The notes: generated by a model not told the origin, from the sequence alone. A DNA stretch of 64,000 bases from Blastococcus colisei (GCF_006717095.1 NZ_VFQE01000001.1:1-64000); one strand, 5' to 3'. Shown: positions 19,056 through 28,273, counted from the first letter of the stretch. Translations and numbers: made by a program.

Positions 19056-19625
19056 GTGACCGAGACGCCGGACTGGCGTGCCCGACGATGGGCCGCCACC
19101 CATCAGCGGATCTACGGCACCGCGATCGAACTGTTCCTGGAGCACGGGTACGAGGCGGTGAACGTGGGCCAGATCGCCCGCGCGGCCGAGGTCTCGGTGC
19201 CGACGTTCTACGCGCACTACCCGTCCAAGGAACACCTGGTCATGCAGCTCCCCACCGCCGAGGAGATGACCGCCCTCGTCGCCGCCCTGCCGCCCGACCT
19301 CCCGCTGCGGGAACGCGTGCGGAATGCCGCGCTCCTTTGGGTGTCCACGTGGAGCCCCGAGGACCACGAGGCCACGCTGGTCCGGTGGCGGATCATCGCC
19401 GGCGTGCCGAGCCTGCGGACACGGGCCGCCGAGTTCGAACGGGTGACCGCCGGGCTGCTGTCCGACGCCCTGGCGGCGGAATCGGGCCGCCCGTTGCCGC
19501 CCGGGGACGCGATTGTCGTGAACGTCTACATGGCCACCTTCACCACGGCCGTGCTGGCCTGGGCCGACGGCAACGGCGAGCGCAAGCTCGAGGAGCTCAT
19601 CGACGAGGCCTTCGACGTCCTGTAG
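19056..19625 (+). CDS. TetR-family transcriptional regulator
   Basis: A 189-residue repressor. DNA-binding domain at residues about 12-58: IYGTAIELFLEHGYEAVNVG, QIARAAEVSVPTFYAHYPSKEHL. The all-helical C-terminal part (residues 75-185) would bind a ligand that cannot be named. GTG at 19056 follows GGAGG. The upstream 164 bp separates it from pfk, and it converges on the metallophosphoesterase, so its target is not obvious. Confidence 0.88.
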   Translation: MTETPDWRARRWAATHQRIYGTAIELFLEHGYEAVNVGQIARAAEVSVPTFYAHYPSKEHLVMQLPTAEEMTALVAALPPDLPLRERVRNAALLWVSTWSPEDHEATLVRWRIIAGVPSLRTRAAEFERVTAGLLSDALAAESGRPLPPGDAIVVNVYMATFTTAVLAWADGNGERKLEELIDEAFDVL

Positions 19626-19641
19626 GCCGGCGCACCGCAGC

Positions 19642-20961
19642 TCACCCGCGCGGTGAGCGCAGCTCGACCACCGTCACCTCGGGGCGGGCCCCCACCCGCA
19701 TCGGTGGACCCCAGTAGCCGGCCCCTGACGTGACGTACAGCTGGGTGTCCCCGTGCCGGGACAGTCCCTGGACGGCCGGCTGGTCGAGCCGGATCGCGTA
19801 GTCGAAGGGCCACAGCTGGCCGCCATGGGTGTGACCGGAGAGCTGGAGGTCGACCCCGGCGGCGCGGGCCTGCTCCACCTGCACCGGCTGGTGGGCCAGC
19901 AGCACGACCGGGACGTCGTCGTTCCGGCCGTCGAGCGCGGCGTCCAGGTCCGCCCCGTGACCGGGCAAGCCGAAGGACGCCGCCGTCCGGTCGTCGATCC
20001 CGGCCAGGTCGAAGGACGCCGTGCCGCGGCGGATCGCCACCCGCTCGTTGCGCAGCACGTCCACGCCGAGGGTGCCCAGGTGACGCAGCCAGGCGTTCGT
20101 GTCGACGAAGTACTCGTGGTTCCCGGTCACGAAGAACACACCCTGCGCGCTGACCAGGTCCGCCAGCGGCGCCGCCTCCTCGCGCAGCTCCGCGACCTCG
20201 CCGTCGACCAGGTCCCCGACGATCGCCACGACGTCCGGCTGCTGCTCGTTGACCAGCTCGACCAGCCGCTCGAACCGCCGTCCGCCGTAGGTCGCCGACA
20301 GGTGCCCGTCGGAGAACGTCACGATGCGCAGCCCGTCCAGCGCCGGATCCAGGTTCGCCAGCGTCACGGGGACCCGGCGGACGACGGGCGGGGAGTTCGC
20401 GAAGTACGCGCCGGCGCCTGCCGTGCCGAGCGCGACGACCCCGGCGGTCACGGCGAGGCCTCGAGCGAGGAACAGCCGCCGGGGAACTATGACATCGCCG
20501 TCCTGCCGGACGGCACCGCGGGCCATGACGTCGCCGTCCTGCCGGACGGCACCGCGGCCAGGTGCCGTTCCCCCGTCCGGCAGAGCCGCTTCGTCGAGGC
20601 TGCGCGGAGCCCTCCGGGCCCCACTCGCCTCGACCTGCCGGGTCCGTCGCGTGAGGTGCACGTTGCCGATCAGCCGCACCGGCTCGAGGACCAGCAGCGC
20701 GAGGAAGGCGTAGAAGGCGACGCCGAGCCAGCTGTAGGCGATCCAGTCCAGGGGCGCCGAGGCCTCGAGGGGGAGCGCGCGGCGCAGCCCGATCGCGAGG
20801 GCGGGGAGCAGCGCGAGGGCGAGGGTGAGCAGCGTCAGCCGACGCCTCAGCCGCCCGGGGCGGGTGGTGCTCCGCACCAGCCGCAACCACAGGTAGCCGT
20901 GCAGCAGCAGCATGGCCAGGAAGACGACGGTGGTGAAGCCGAGCAGGGCGATCAGCGACAC
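19642..20961 (-). CDS. Membrane-anchored calcineurin-like metallophosphoesterase
   Basis: A 439-residue protein. Three to four N-terminal membrane helices (residues about 3-20, 42-60 and 72-92), a linker with a 12-residue tandem repeat, another hydrophobic helix near 170-185, then a catalytic domain: SDGHLSATYGG, VGDLVDGEV, TGNHEYF, LLAHQP and SGHTHGGQLWP, the five metallophosphoesterase blocks. The family acts on phosphoesters outside the membrane, for example UDP-diacylglucosamine-like or cell-wall substrates (YkuE type). Start GTG at 20961. Convergent with the TetR gene. Confidence 0.88.
   Translation of the reverse strand: MSLIALLGFTTVVFLAMLLLHGYLWLRLVRSTTRPGRLRRRLTLLTLALALLPALAIGLRRALPLEASAPLDWIAYSWLGVAFYAFLALLVLEPVRLIGNVHLTRRTRQVEASGARRAPRSLDEAALPDGGTAPGRGAVRQDGDVMARGAVRQDGDVIVPRRLFLARGLAVTAGVVALGTAGAGAYFANSPPVVRRVPVTLANLDPALDGLRIVTFSDGHLSATYGGRRFERLVELVNEQQPDVVAIVGDLVDGEVAELREEAAPLADLVSAQGVFFVTGNHEYFVDTNAWLRHLGTLGVDVLRNERVAIRRGTASFDLAGIDDRTAASFGLPGHGADLDAALDGRNDDVPVVLLAHQPVQVEQARAAGVDLQLSGHTHGGQLWPFDYAIRLDQPAVQGLSRHGDTQLYVTSGAGYWGPPMRVGARPEVTVVELRSPRG
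20489..20560. repeat. Two tandem 36-bp units in the metallophosphoesterase linker
   Basis: Copies at 20489-20524 and 20525-20560 differ at few positions. Each contains CCGTCCTGCCGGACGG, a hairpin with 6-bp arms, and encodes the 12-residue unit ARGAVRQDGDVM on the minus strand. It may be a dispersed palindromic element captured in frame. Confidence 0.75.
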
Positions 20962-21034
20962 CGGCGCACCATCTGCTCGGCGTCCGTCACGTTCCCACTC
21001 TCCCAGGGTGCGGCGCGGGGATCGCGCAGACCCG

Positions 21035-22561
21035 CTACCGCGCGGCGTCCTTCAGCACCCGGCGCACCTGGGGCTCCAGCGTCCAGAACTCGCGCTCGGC
21101 CCGCTCGGCCCGGGCTTGTTCGAGCGCGTGCAGCCGGCCGAAGGTGAAGGAGTTCTCCCCGTCGGCGAAGGCGGCCACGCCCGACCGCCGGCAGAGCTCG
21201 CGGGTGACGACGGTGTCCTGCAGCTCCCCCAGCACCTTCTGCATCCGCTTCGCCGCCCGTGCCAGGGCTTTCGCGCCACCCAGCTCCGCGGCGGCGATCT
21301 CCGCGGCGTACCGGACGCGCTTGGCCGCCGTGCGCACGTCGTGCAGCGCCTCGTCCCGGTCGCCGTCGAGAGCGCGCCGGGCAGTGGCCATCCGGCGGCG
21401 CAGCCGGCGGACCGATCGCGCGACGGCGTCCTGGAGGACCGGCTCGAGCCGGTCGCCGGCGCGCTCGGCGAACGGGGGGTCGGCCAGCAGGTCGTGCAGC
21501 GCGTCCAGCAGCCGCAGGTAGCGCGGCTCGGCCATCGTCTCCAGGGCCCGGTCGAGTCCGGCCCGCTCCTCCCGCAGCTGCGACTGCTGCAGCCGGGCGG
21601 CCACCGGGCCCAGCACCAGCTCTGCGGGCTGCGCGGCCACGACCTCGCGCAGGTGGGCGAGGGCGACCTCGTCGTCCCGGGCCCGGGCCAGCTGCCCACC
21701 CAGCCAGGAGAGCTCCTCCCGCAGCGGATCGGTGGCCTCCCGGTCGAGGACGCCCCGGAACGCGGCGAGCGTGCTCCGCAGCCGGCGGGCGGCGACCCGC
21801 ACCTGGTGCACCGCGCCGGGCTGCTCGGTGCGCAGCAGCACGTCCGCGGCCTGGAGCGCCGCCACCTGCTCGCGGAGGGCCGACCGCACGAACTCCCCGG
21901 CCCGTGGGCCCTTCTTCCGCCGCTTCGCGGGCGCGCCGTCGTCCCCGATCAGCCGCCCGGCGAGCACCCGGCCGGCCTTGGACACGAACGCCGCCGGTCG
22001 AGCGCCGGCGGCGGTGAGCCGGTCGCCCACGACGGTCAGCAGCTCGACCCCGCCCTCCCCCAGCTCCACCTCCACCTCCCGCCAGGTCTGCACCTCGGTC
22101 GGCTGGTCGGGCTCGGCCGCCGGAACCGTTGCGGTCACGGTGTCGTCTGCGACCTCCGCGAGCAGCCGGCCGTCGGTGTCGCGAAGGGAGGTGACCACCC
22201 GCCGGGTACGCAGGGTGGCCACAGGAGCCGTCGGCGCCCCGCGCAGGAGGCCGACGACAGGCGCCGCCAGCGCCTGCGGCGGCTTCTTCCCCGAACGGCC
22301 CAGGGGGGCGTGCAGCTCTCGACGCGCGGAGCCCGCGGGGAGCTTGAGGTGCCAGCCGGCGTCGGGGCCGCCGGTCCGGCGGCGCAAGGTCACCCGCGCC
22401 CGCACGAGCCGCAGGTCCGCCGTGTCGTGGTAGACCGCCTCCAGCGCGTGCTCGACGGGCGGATCCACCCGCGCGACGCCGTCCAGCCCGTCCAGCGCCG
22501 GCAGGACGAATCCCTCGTCGACGTCGTACTTGGTCTCCATCTCGAGGTGCCCGCGAGTCAT
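21035..22561 (-). CDS. CYTH and CHAD domain protein (inorganic triphosphatase / polyphosphate-binding)
   Basis: A 508-residue protein. The CYTH domain (residues 1-205) opens METKYDVD with the ExExK signature of triphosphate tunnel enzymes, which hydrolyse inorganic triphosphate. The CHAD domain (residues about 225-500) has the His-rich helices HQVRVAARRLRS and HDVRTAAKRVRYAAEI that bind polyphosphate. ATG at 22561 follows GGGAGGGAGG. It diverges from the PRC-barrel protein at 22704. The pairing suggests polyphosphate metabolism. Confidence 0.9.
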   Translation of the reverse strand: MTRGHLEMETKYDVDEGFVLPALDGLDGVARVDPPVEHALEAVYHDTADLRLVRARVTLRRRTGGPDAGWHLKLPAGSARRELHAPLGRSGKKPPQALAAPVVGLLRGAPTAPVATLRTRRVVTSLRDTDGRLLAEVADDTVTATVPAAEPDQPTEVQTWREVEVELGEGGVELLTVVGDRLTAAGARPAAFVSKAGRVLAGRLIGDDGAPAKRRKKGPRAGEFVRSALREQVAALQAADVLLRTEQPGAVHQVRVAARRLRSTLAAFRGVLDREATDPLREELSWLGGQLARARDDEVALAHLREVVAAQPAELVLGPVAARLQQSQLREERAGLDRALETMAEPRYLRLLDALHDLLADPPFAERAGDRLEPVLQDAVARSVRRLRRRMATARRALDGDRDEALHDVRTAAKRVRYAAEIAAAELGGAKALARAAKRMQKVLGELQDTVVTRELCRRSGVAAFADGENSFTFGRLHALEQARAERAEREFWTLEPQVRRVLKDAAR

Positions 22562-22703
22562 GCCGGCCTCCCTCCCGGGCGGCCGCACGCTACGCCCGCA
22601 TCCTGCGAACCTAGGCGCGGCCATGTTCGGGGGCGACACGGGCTGGGCACCGCAGCTCCCGACGAACGCTCGACGGCGAGCGCCCTGCGGAAGGAGCATG
22701 CCC

Positions 22704-23531
22704 ATGCTGGACGAGCGAGAGGTCTCCGCGGCCATCGGGAGCACCGCCTACGACGCGAGCGGCCAGAAGATCGGCACCGTCGAGCACTTCTACGTCGACG
22801 ACCGCACGGGGGCGCCGTCCTGGGTGGCCGTCACCACGGGACTCTTCGGCACCCGCCGGTCCGTCGTCCCCGCGCTGGACGCCACCTTCACCGACGGCGG
22901 TCTGCGGCTGCCGGTCGCCGTCGAGGCGGTGAAGAACGCGCCCCACCTGAGCGGCGACCACCTGACGCCCGACGACGAGGCGGAGCTGCGCCGGTACTAC
23001 GGCGCCGGCAGCGCGACCGGCAGCGTGGCCGGGCCCGGCACCCGCCAGGAGGCGCCGGCCGCAGCTGCGCCGCCCACCGTGGAGATGCCGGCCGCGGCGG
23101 CCCCCCGGCCGCCGGCGAGCACCGACGACGGGGCGATGACCCGCAGCGAGGAGCAGCTGGTCGTCGACACCGAGCGGGTGGCCACCACCCGGGCGCGACT
23201 GGTCAAGTACGTCGTGACCGAGGAGGTGCAGATCACCGTGCCGATCCGGCGCGAGGAGATCCGCCTCGAGCAGGTGCCGATCGACGCCCCCGACGACGTC
23301 GACGAGGGCGAGACACTGCTGACCGACCGGCCGGCCGGGACGACGACGTCGGCCGGCCTGCCCGGCGAGATCGTCCTGCACACCGAGCGGCCGGTGGTGA
23401 CCGTGGAGGTCGTGCCGACCGAGCGGGTGCGGCTGCGCACCGAGCTGGTCCAGGGGCAGGAGACGGTGACCGGGCAGGTGCAGCGCGAGCAGATCGTCGT
23501 CGACACGGACGCCTCCCCCCGCGGCGCCTGA
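22704..23531 (+). CDS. PRC-barrel and DUF2382 stress-type protein
   Basis: A 275-residue protein. The N-terminal PRC barrel (IGSTAYDASGQKIGTVEHFY and TGLFGTRRSVVP) is followed by an Ala/Pro linker and DUF2382 (LVKYVVTEEVQITVPIRREE, RPVVTVEVVPTERVRL, REQIVVDTD). ATG at 22704 is favoured over ATG at 22698 because GGAG then lies 7-8 nt away. Such proteins are common in radiation- and desiccation-tolerant bacteria; the function is unknown. Convergent with the NhaA fusion. Confidence 0.88.
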   Translation: MLDEREVSAAIGSTAYDASGQKIGTVEHFYVDDRTGAPSWVAVTTGLFGTRRSVVPALDATFTDGGLRLPVAVEAVKNAPHLSGDHLTPDDEAELRRYYGAGSATGSVAGPGTRQEAPAAAAPPTVEMPAAAAPRPPASTDDGAMTRSEEQLVVDTERVATTRARLVKYVVTEEVQITVPIRREEIRLEQVPIDAPDDVDEGETLLTDRPAGTTTSAGLPGEIVLHTERPVVTVEVVPTERVRLRTELVQGQETVTGQVQREQIVVDTDASPRGA

Positions 23532-23538
23532 CCGCTCG

Positions 23539-26145
23539 TCAGCTGCGGGCCGGCCGCGCCGCCCCGAGCAGGTCGTCGGGGCCGGGGTCGACCAGCACCC
23601 GGCCGTCCGGGGCGACGACGACGGGCCGTTCCTCATCCAGCGCGTCGTTCTCGGCGAGCACGGCCCGTGCGGCCTCGTCGTCGGCCGGATCGAGCCACTG
23701 GTGGGCGATCCCGTGCTCGTCCAGCAGTGCCTGCAGCCGGGCACTGGCCGGCCACCGCGGATCGCCCACGACCCGCAGCCCGGAGGCCCGGCCGATCAGC
23801 ATCGCGCGGCGCAGCAGGAAGGCCCGCATGATCACGTCGGCCAGTTCGCGGTCGGCCGCCATCACCTCGCGCAGCCGCTGCACGGTCAGCGTCACCACCA
23901 CCCCGGGCGCGGCCGCGACCACCGATCGGACGGCGCGCTGCCCGGCGAGCATGTTGAGCCCGCCGAGGAACCGGCCCGGGCCGACCACGGAGACCACGCG
24001 CTGCTCGCCGCCGTCCCCCGGCTCCGGGTTCTCGACCACGGCGACGGTGCCCGTCAGCACCACGACGAAGTCCCACTCGCCGGCGCCGCCCCGCACCAGC
24101 ACCTCACCGGCGGTCGTCGACCGGCGGCGTCCGGCCCGCCGGAGGACGGCGAGCTGGCGGTCGTCCAGCCGCGGTGAGGCGCCGCTCAGGTCGGGTGTCT
24201 CGGCCAGGCCCTCGACGGCGGGCAGCCGGGCCGGCGGCGACAGCGGCACGGGCCGGCGTCCCGCCTCGGCGACCAGGGGCGCCACGGCGCGCTCAGCGGG
24301 CGTGCCGCGTGGATCGGTGCGGAGCAGGGCTGCCGCCAGCTCGTCCGTACCGGCCCGCCCCGCGTGGCGGAGCCCGTTGACGAAGAACGTGGGAGTGCCC
24401 TCGACACCGCTGGCCTCGGCGCCGACGACGTCGTTCCGGATCCGCTGACCGTGGGTGCCGTTCCCGAGCTCGCGGGCGAACCGTTCGAGGTCCAGGTCGA
24501 GGGCCGCCGCGTGCTCGAGCAGCCCCGCGGCGTCGAGCTCGTCCTGGTGGGCGAACAGTCGGTCGTGCATCTCCCAGAACCGGCCCTGCGCACCGGCGGC
24601 CTCGGCGGCGAGCTGGGCGCGGGGGTGCACCTCCAGCAGCGGCAGGTGCCGGAAGACATAGCGCAGGTCGTCCCCGAACCGGCTCCGCAGCTCGCTCACC
24701 ACCCCCGTGGCGCGGCCGCAGAAGGGGCACTCCATGTCGCCGTACTCGACCAGGGTCAGCGGGGCGTCGACCGGACCGCGGATGTGGTCGACGGCCGGGT
24801 CCACCGGCGGGTCGAGCTGGGCCGGCCGCTCCGGTGCGCTGCCTCCCCGGCCCAGCAGCCGGAAGAAGAGGGCTCCGAGGGCCGTCGAGACGACGGCGGC
24901 GCCCAGGATGCCGATGGTCGCCTCCTCCCGCAGGGCCTCGTCGTCGAAGGCCAGGTCGGTGACGAAGAGGGAGACGGTGAAGCCGAGGCCGGTGAGTGCG
25001 GCGCCGCTCCACACGCTGCCCAGGCTGATGCCGGGAGGCAGGACGCCCAGCCCCGTCCGGACGGCGAGGGTCGCGGCGAGCCCGACGCCGAGCAGCTTGC
25101 CCACCGCCAGCCCGACGAAGACCCCGATGGTGACCGGGGAGGTGAGCGCCCGCTCGACCAGCGCACCATCGATGCGCACGCCGGCATTGGCCAGCGCGAA
25201 CACCGGGACGACGACGTAGCTGCTCCACGGCACCAGGACCGCGCCGATCCGCTCGTTCGGGGAGATGGCGCGCTCCACGGACAGCTTCGCCTCGCGGGCC
25301 AGCGCGGGCTCCGGTGACTGCCGGAACGCCCGCGCCAGCGACCCGGCGCGCTCCACCTCGGCCCGGCGCGGGGGATAGGCGCTGACCAGCAGCCCCAGGA
25401 CGACCCCGCCGATGGTGGCGTGCACGCCCGACTCGTACATGGCCACCCACATCACCGCGCCCACGGCGAAGTAGGCCGGCCCCCGCCACACCTGCATGCG
25501 GGACAGCCCGATGAACGCCAGCACGCACAGGCCCGCGATGCCGAGCGCGACGGGGTCGATCTCGTCGGAGTAGAAGATCGCGATGGCGGTGAGAGCGCCG
25601 ATGTCGTCGACCACCGACAGCGACAGCAGGAAGACCCGCAGCTGGATCGGGCAGTGCCGGCCGAAGAGCGCCAGGGCGCCCAGGACGAACGCGGTGTCGG
25701 TGGCCATCGGGATGCCCCAGCCCACCGCACCGTCCCCGCCGGCGTTGATGGCCAGGTACAGCAGTGCCGGGATCACGAGGCCCGCGACCGCCGCCAGCGC
25801 GGGGACGGTCAGCCGGCTGCGCTGCACCAGCTCCCCCATGGAGAGCTCGCGACGCACCTCCATGCCGATCAGGAAGAAGAAGAACACCATCAGGCCGTCG
25901 TTGACCCAGTGCTGCAGGTCCATGGCGATCTCGGCGGTGCCGAACCGCAGGGCGAGCTCGGTGTGCCAGAGCCGCTCGTAGGAGCTCCCCCACGGCGAGT
26001 TGGCCCAGACGAGGGCGAGCAGGGTGGCCGCCACCATCAGGCCGGCGCCGGCGACGCCGGAGCGCATCAGCCTCCGTACGGGCGCGGACAGCTGCGCGGC
26101 GAGATGGGCCGACCCGGGGCGGCTCGCGCCGGCGACAGTGGTCAC
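23539..26145 (-). CDS. nhaA: NhaA Na+/H+ antiporter fused to DsbA-like, cyclic-nucleotide-like and glutaredoxin-like domains
   Basis: An 868-residue protein, twice the usual NhaA length. Residues 25-432 are NhaA: FFFFLIGMEVRREL, PMATDTAF and LSLSVVDDIGAL with Asp180-Asp181 matching the E. coli Asp163-Asp164 ion site. Residues 455-615 form a DsbA/thioredoxin-4 domain with C473-P-F-C476 and the cis-Pro loop EGTPTFFVNG. Residues 660-775 look like a cyclic-nucleotide-binding fold (GRFLGGLNMLAGQRAVRS) but lack the usual Glu of the phosphate cassette. Residues 795-862 resemble the small domain joining such folds to thioredoxin reductases (ARLQALLDEHGIAHQWLDPA, PVVVAPDGRVLVDP). GTG start at 26145. 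NhaA-DsbA fusions occur in actinobacteria; the extra C-terminal pair is the surprise. Confidence 0.9.
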   Translation of the reverse strand: MTTVAGASRPGSAHLAAQLSAPVRRLMRSGVAGAGLMVAATLLALVWANSPWGSSYERLWHTELALRFGTAEIAMDLQHWVNDGLMVFFFFLIGMEVRRELSMGELVQRSRLTVPALAAVAGLVIPALLYLAINAGGDGAVGWGIPMATDTAFVLGALALFGRHCPIQLRVFLLSLSVVDDIGALTAIAIFYSDEIDPVALGIAGLCVLAFIGLSRMQVWRGPAYFAVGAVMWVAMYESGVHATIGGVVLGLLVSAYPPRRAEVERAGSLARAFRQSPEPALAREAKLSVERAISPNERIGAVLVPWSSYVVVPVFALANAGVRIDGALVERALTSPVTIGVFVGLAVGKLLGVGLAATLAVRTGLGVLPPGISLGSVWSGAALTGLGFTVSLFVTDLAFDDEALREEATIGILGAAVVSTALGALFFRLLGRGGSAPERPAQLDPPVDPAVDHIRGPVDAPLTLVEYGDMECPFCGRATGVVSELRSRFGDDLRYVFRHLPLLEVHPRAQLAAEAAGAQGRFWEMHDRLFAHQDELDAAGLLEHAAALDLDLERFARELGNGTHGQRIRNDVVGAEASGVEGTPTFFVNGLRHAGRAGTDELAAALLRTDPRGTPAERAVAPLVAEAGRRPVPLSPPARLPAVEGLAETPDLSGASPRLDDRQLAVLRRAGRRRSTTAGEVLVRGGAGEWDFVVVLTGTVAVVENPEPGDGGEQRVVSVVGPGRFLGGLNMLAGQRAVRSVVAAAPGVVVTLTVQRLREVMAADRELADVIMRAFLLRRAMLIGRASGLRVVGDPRWPASARLQALLDEHGIAHQWLDPADDEAARAVLAENDALDEERPVVVAPDGRVLVDPGPDDLLGAARPARS

Positions 26146-26188
26146 CCCGGGAACGCTAGGACCCGGACGTCTCCGGAGGGAGTCCCCC

Positions 26189-26953
26189 TCAGTCCCCCCG
26201 GCGGTCGGGCAGGAACCTCAGCCGGTCGCGGGTGGCCGTGACCTCGGCGGCGTCGACGTCGGCCAGCACGATCGTCTCGACGCCGGCCGCGGTGGCCAGC
26301 AGCTCTCCCATGGGGCTGACGATCCGGCTGTCGCCGACGTGCTCGGTGCCGTCACCCGCGGTCCCGACCCGGTTGCAGCCGACGACGTAGGCCTGGTTCT
26401 CGATGGCCCGCGCCTGCAGCAGCGTCTGCCAGTGCAGGCGTCGCGGGCTGGGCCAGTTCGCCGGCACCAGGTAGACGTCGGTCTCCGGCGCGGCCTTCCA
26501 GAACACGTCGGCGAAGCGCAGGTCGTAGCAGATGAACGGCGTGATCCTCACACCGCCGATCTCGACGGTCACCGGCTTCTCCCCCGCCCGGAACCGCTCG
26601 TGCTCGCCGGCGTGGGTGAACGGGTGCAGCTTGCGGTAGCGGTGGGCGACGCCGTCGGGACCGGCCAGCACGAAGGAGTTGTAGGGCAACTGCTCCCCGG
26701 CGGCGATCTCCGGGCAGGTACCGCCCACCCACACCCCGTGCTCGGCGGCCTGACCGGCCAGGAACTGCGCCGACGGGCCATCCTCGGGCTCACCGATGCC
26801 CGGCGTCATGGTGAATCCGGTGCTGAAGGTCTCGGTGAGCAGCACCAGCTCCGCCCCTGCCCCGACCGCCCGGGCGACCTGCGGGGCCAGCCGCGCGAAG
26901 TTGGCCTCCCGGTCCTCCCAGACGATGTCGTGCTGCACCGCGGCAATCCTCAC
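26189..26953 (-). CDS. Nitrilase-superfamily omega-amidase candidate
   Basis: A 254-residue carbon-nitrogen hydrolase with the triad Glu41 (LLTETF), Lys108 (YRKLHPF) and Cys142 (FICYDLRF). NWPSPRRLHWQTLLQARAIENQ is typical of the YafV/Nit2 omega-amidase branch, which hydrolyses 2-oxoglutaramate and 2-oxosuccinamate. Its GTG start overlaps the aminotransferase stop by 4 bp (GTGA), so the two are made together. That supports a shared pathway in which the transaminase uses glutamine and the amidase pulls the reaction forward. Confidence 0.85.
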   Translation of the reverse strand: MRIAAVQHDIVWEDREANFARLAPQVARAVGAGAELVLLTETFSTGFTMTPGIGEPEDGPSAQFLAGQAAEHGVWVGGTCPEIAAGEQLPYNSFVLAGPDGVAHRYRKLHPFTHAGEHERFRAGEKPVTVEIGGVRITPFICYDLRFADVFWKAAPETDVYLVPANWPSPRRLHWQTLLQARAIENQAYVVGCNRVGTAGDGTEHVGDSRIVSPMGELLATAAGVETIVLADVDAAEVTATRDRLRFLPDRRGD

Positions 26954-28149
26954 GAGAGCCTCCTCAACCGCTCGACGGCGTCGCCCAGGACGGCGTCACT
27001 CTTGCAGAACGCGAACCGGACGAGGTGCCGGCCCAGGTGCGCGTGCTCCGGTGCGTAGAAGACCACGGTCGGAACGGCGACGACACCGGCGCGCTCCGGC
27101 AGCGCGCGGCAGAACGCCAGCCCGTCGCCGTCGGGCTGCACCGGCCGCACGTCGACCGTCGCGAAGTAGGTGGCCTCCGGGCTGATCACCGGCAGCCCGG
27201 CCTCGCGGAGCCCTCGCACCAGGACGTCCCGGCGGTACTGCAGGTCACGGGCTGCCCCGGCGAAGTACTCGTCCGGCAACGCCAGGCCGGCCGCGATGGC
27301 GGGCTGGAACGGACCGCCGTTGACGTAGGTGAGGAACTGCTTGGCGGTACGGACGGCGGAGACCAGGGGGGCGGGCCCGCAGATCCAGCCGATCTTCCAG
27401 CCCGTGACGTTGAAGGTCTTACCGGCGCTGCCGACCGTCAGCGTGCGCTCGCGCATCCCCGGGAGCGTGGCGATCGAGAGGTGCCCCTCCCCGTCGCCGG
27501 CCCCGTCGAAGACCAGGTGCTCGTAGACCTCGTCGGCGAGCACGAGCAGGTCGTGCTCCACGGCATGGTCGGCCAGCAGGGCGAGCTCCTCGCGGGTGAA
27601 GACCTTGCCCGTCGGGTTGTGCGGGGTGTTGAGCAACAGGACCTTCGTGCGCCCGGTGATCGCGGTCCGCAGGTCGGCGGGGTCGAACGTCCAGGGCCCC
27701 GCGCTGTCGCTCGGCGGATGCAGCGGCACCGGCCGGGCGACGCCCCCGGCCATGGCGATGCCTGCGGCGTAGCAGTCGTACATCGGCTCGAAGAGCACGA
27801 CCTCGTCGCCGGTCTCGATCAGCGCCAGGAGTGCTGCCGACAGCGCCTCCGTGGCCCCGGCCGTCACGAGGACCTCGCTGTCGGGGTCGTGGTGCAGGCC
27901 GCGGAACCGCCGGACGTGCCTGGAGACGGCGGTGCGCAGCTCGGGGATCCCGGGACCCGGCGGGTACTGGTCGGCGGCGGTGCCGATGGCGGCCCGGGCG
28001 GCGTCGAGCACCGCGGGCGGGCCGGGGTAGTCGGGGAACCCCTGGCCGAGGTTCACCGAGCCGGTGGCCACCGCGAGCGCGCTCATCTCGGCGAAGACCG
28101 TCGTCCCGAAGCCCTGCAGCCGGGCCGAGAGGTACGGGGCCCGGCTCAT
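26950..28149 (-). CDS. Class I/II PLP aminotransferase (glutamine transaminase / DapC type)
   Basis: A 399-residue fold-type I enzyme. NLGQGFPDYPGP at the N-terminus, TAGATEALSAALLALI, LLNTPHNPTGKVFTREEL, VLADEVYEHLVFDG and SAGKTFNVTGWKIGW with the PLP Lys. The group includes YbdL methionine aminotransferase, kynurenine aminotransferase and actinobacterial succinyl-DAP aminotransferase; annotation as DapC is common but uncertain. ATG at 28149 with GGAGGGAG just before. Coupled to an omega-amidase, which favours glutamine as amino donor. A parS-like palindrome lies 111 bp upstream. Confidence 0.88.
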   Translation of the reverse strand: MSRAPYLSARLQGFGTTVFAEMSALAVATGSVNLGQGFPDYPGPPAVLDAARAAIGTAADQYPPGPGIPELRTAVSRHVRRFRGLHHDPDSEVLVTAGATEALSAALLALIETGDEVVLFEPMYDCYAAGIAMAGGVARPVPLHPPSDSAGPWTFDPADLRTAITGRTKVLLLNTPHNPTGKVFTREELALLADHAVEHDLLVLADEVYEHLVFDGAGDGEGHLSIATLPGMRERTLTVGSAGKTFNVTGWKIGWICGPAPLVSAVRTAKQFLTYVNGGPFQPAIAAGLALPDEYFAGAARDLQYRRDVLVRGLREAGLPVISPEATYFATVDVRPVQPDGDGLAFCRALPERAGVVAVPTVVFYAPEHAHLGRHLVRFAFCKSDAVLGDAVERLRRLS

Positions 28150-28259
28150 CGCGCTCCCTCCAGGACGACCTGCACGCTGCGGTTCTTCTCGGCGGCCGCG
28201 GGCCACCGGGGCACACGGATCGGGGCGCGGACCATGCCGCCAGCCTGGCAGAGGCCTCG

Positions 28260-28273
28260 GTTCCACGTGGAAC
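28260..28273. promoter_or_regulatory. parS-like ParB-binding site, copy 2
   Basis: GTTCCACGTGGAAC, extended to a perfect 16-bp palindrome (28259-28274), in the gap between the aminotransferase start and the S4 gene. Confidence 0.8.

Noticed and set aside
20912-24448. A 1178-residue plus-strand open frame
   Set aside because: Low-complexity shadow of the CHAD and NhaA genes, with no domain.
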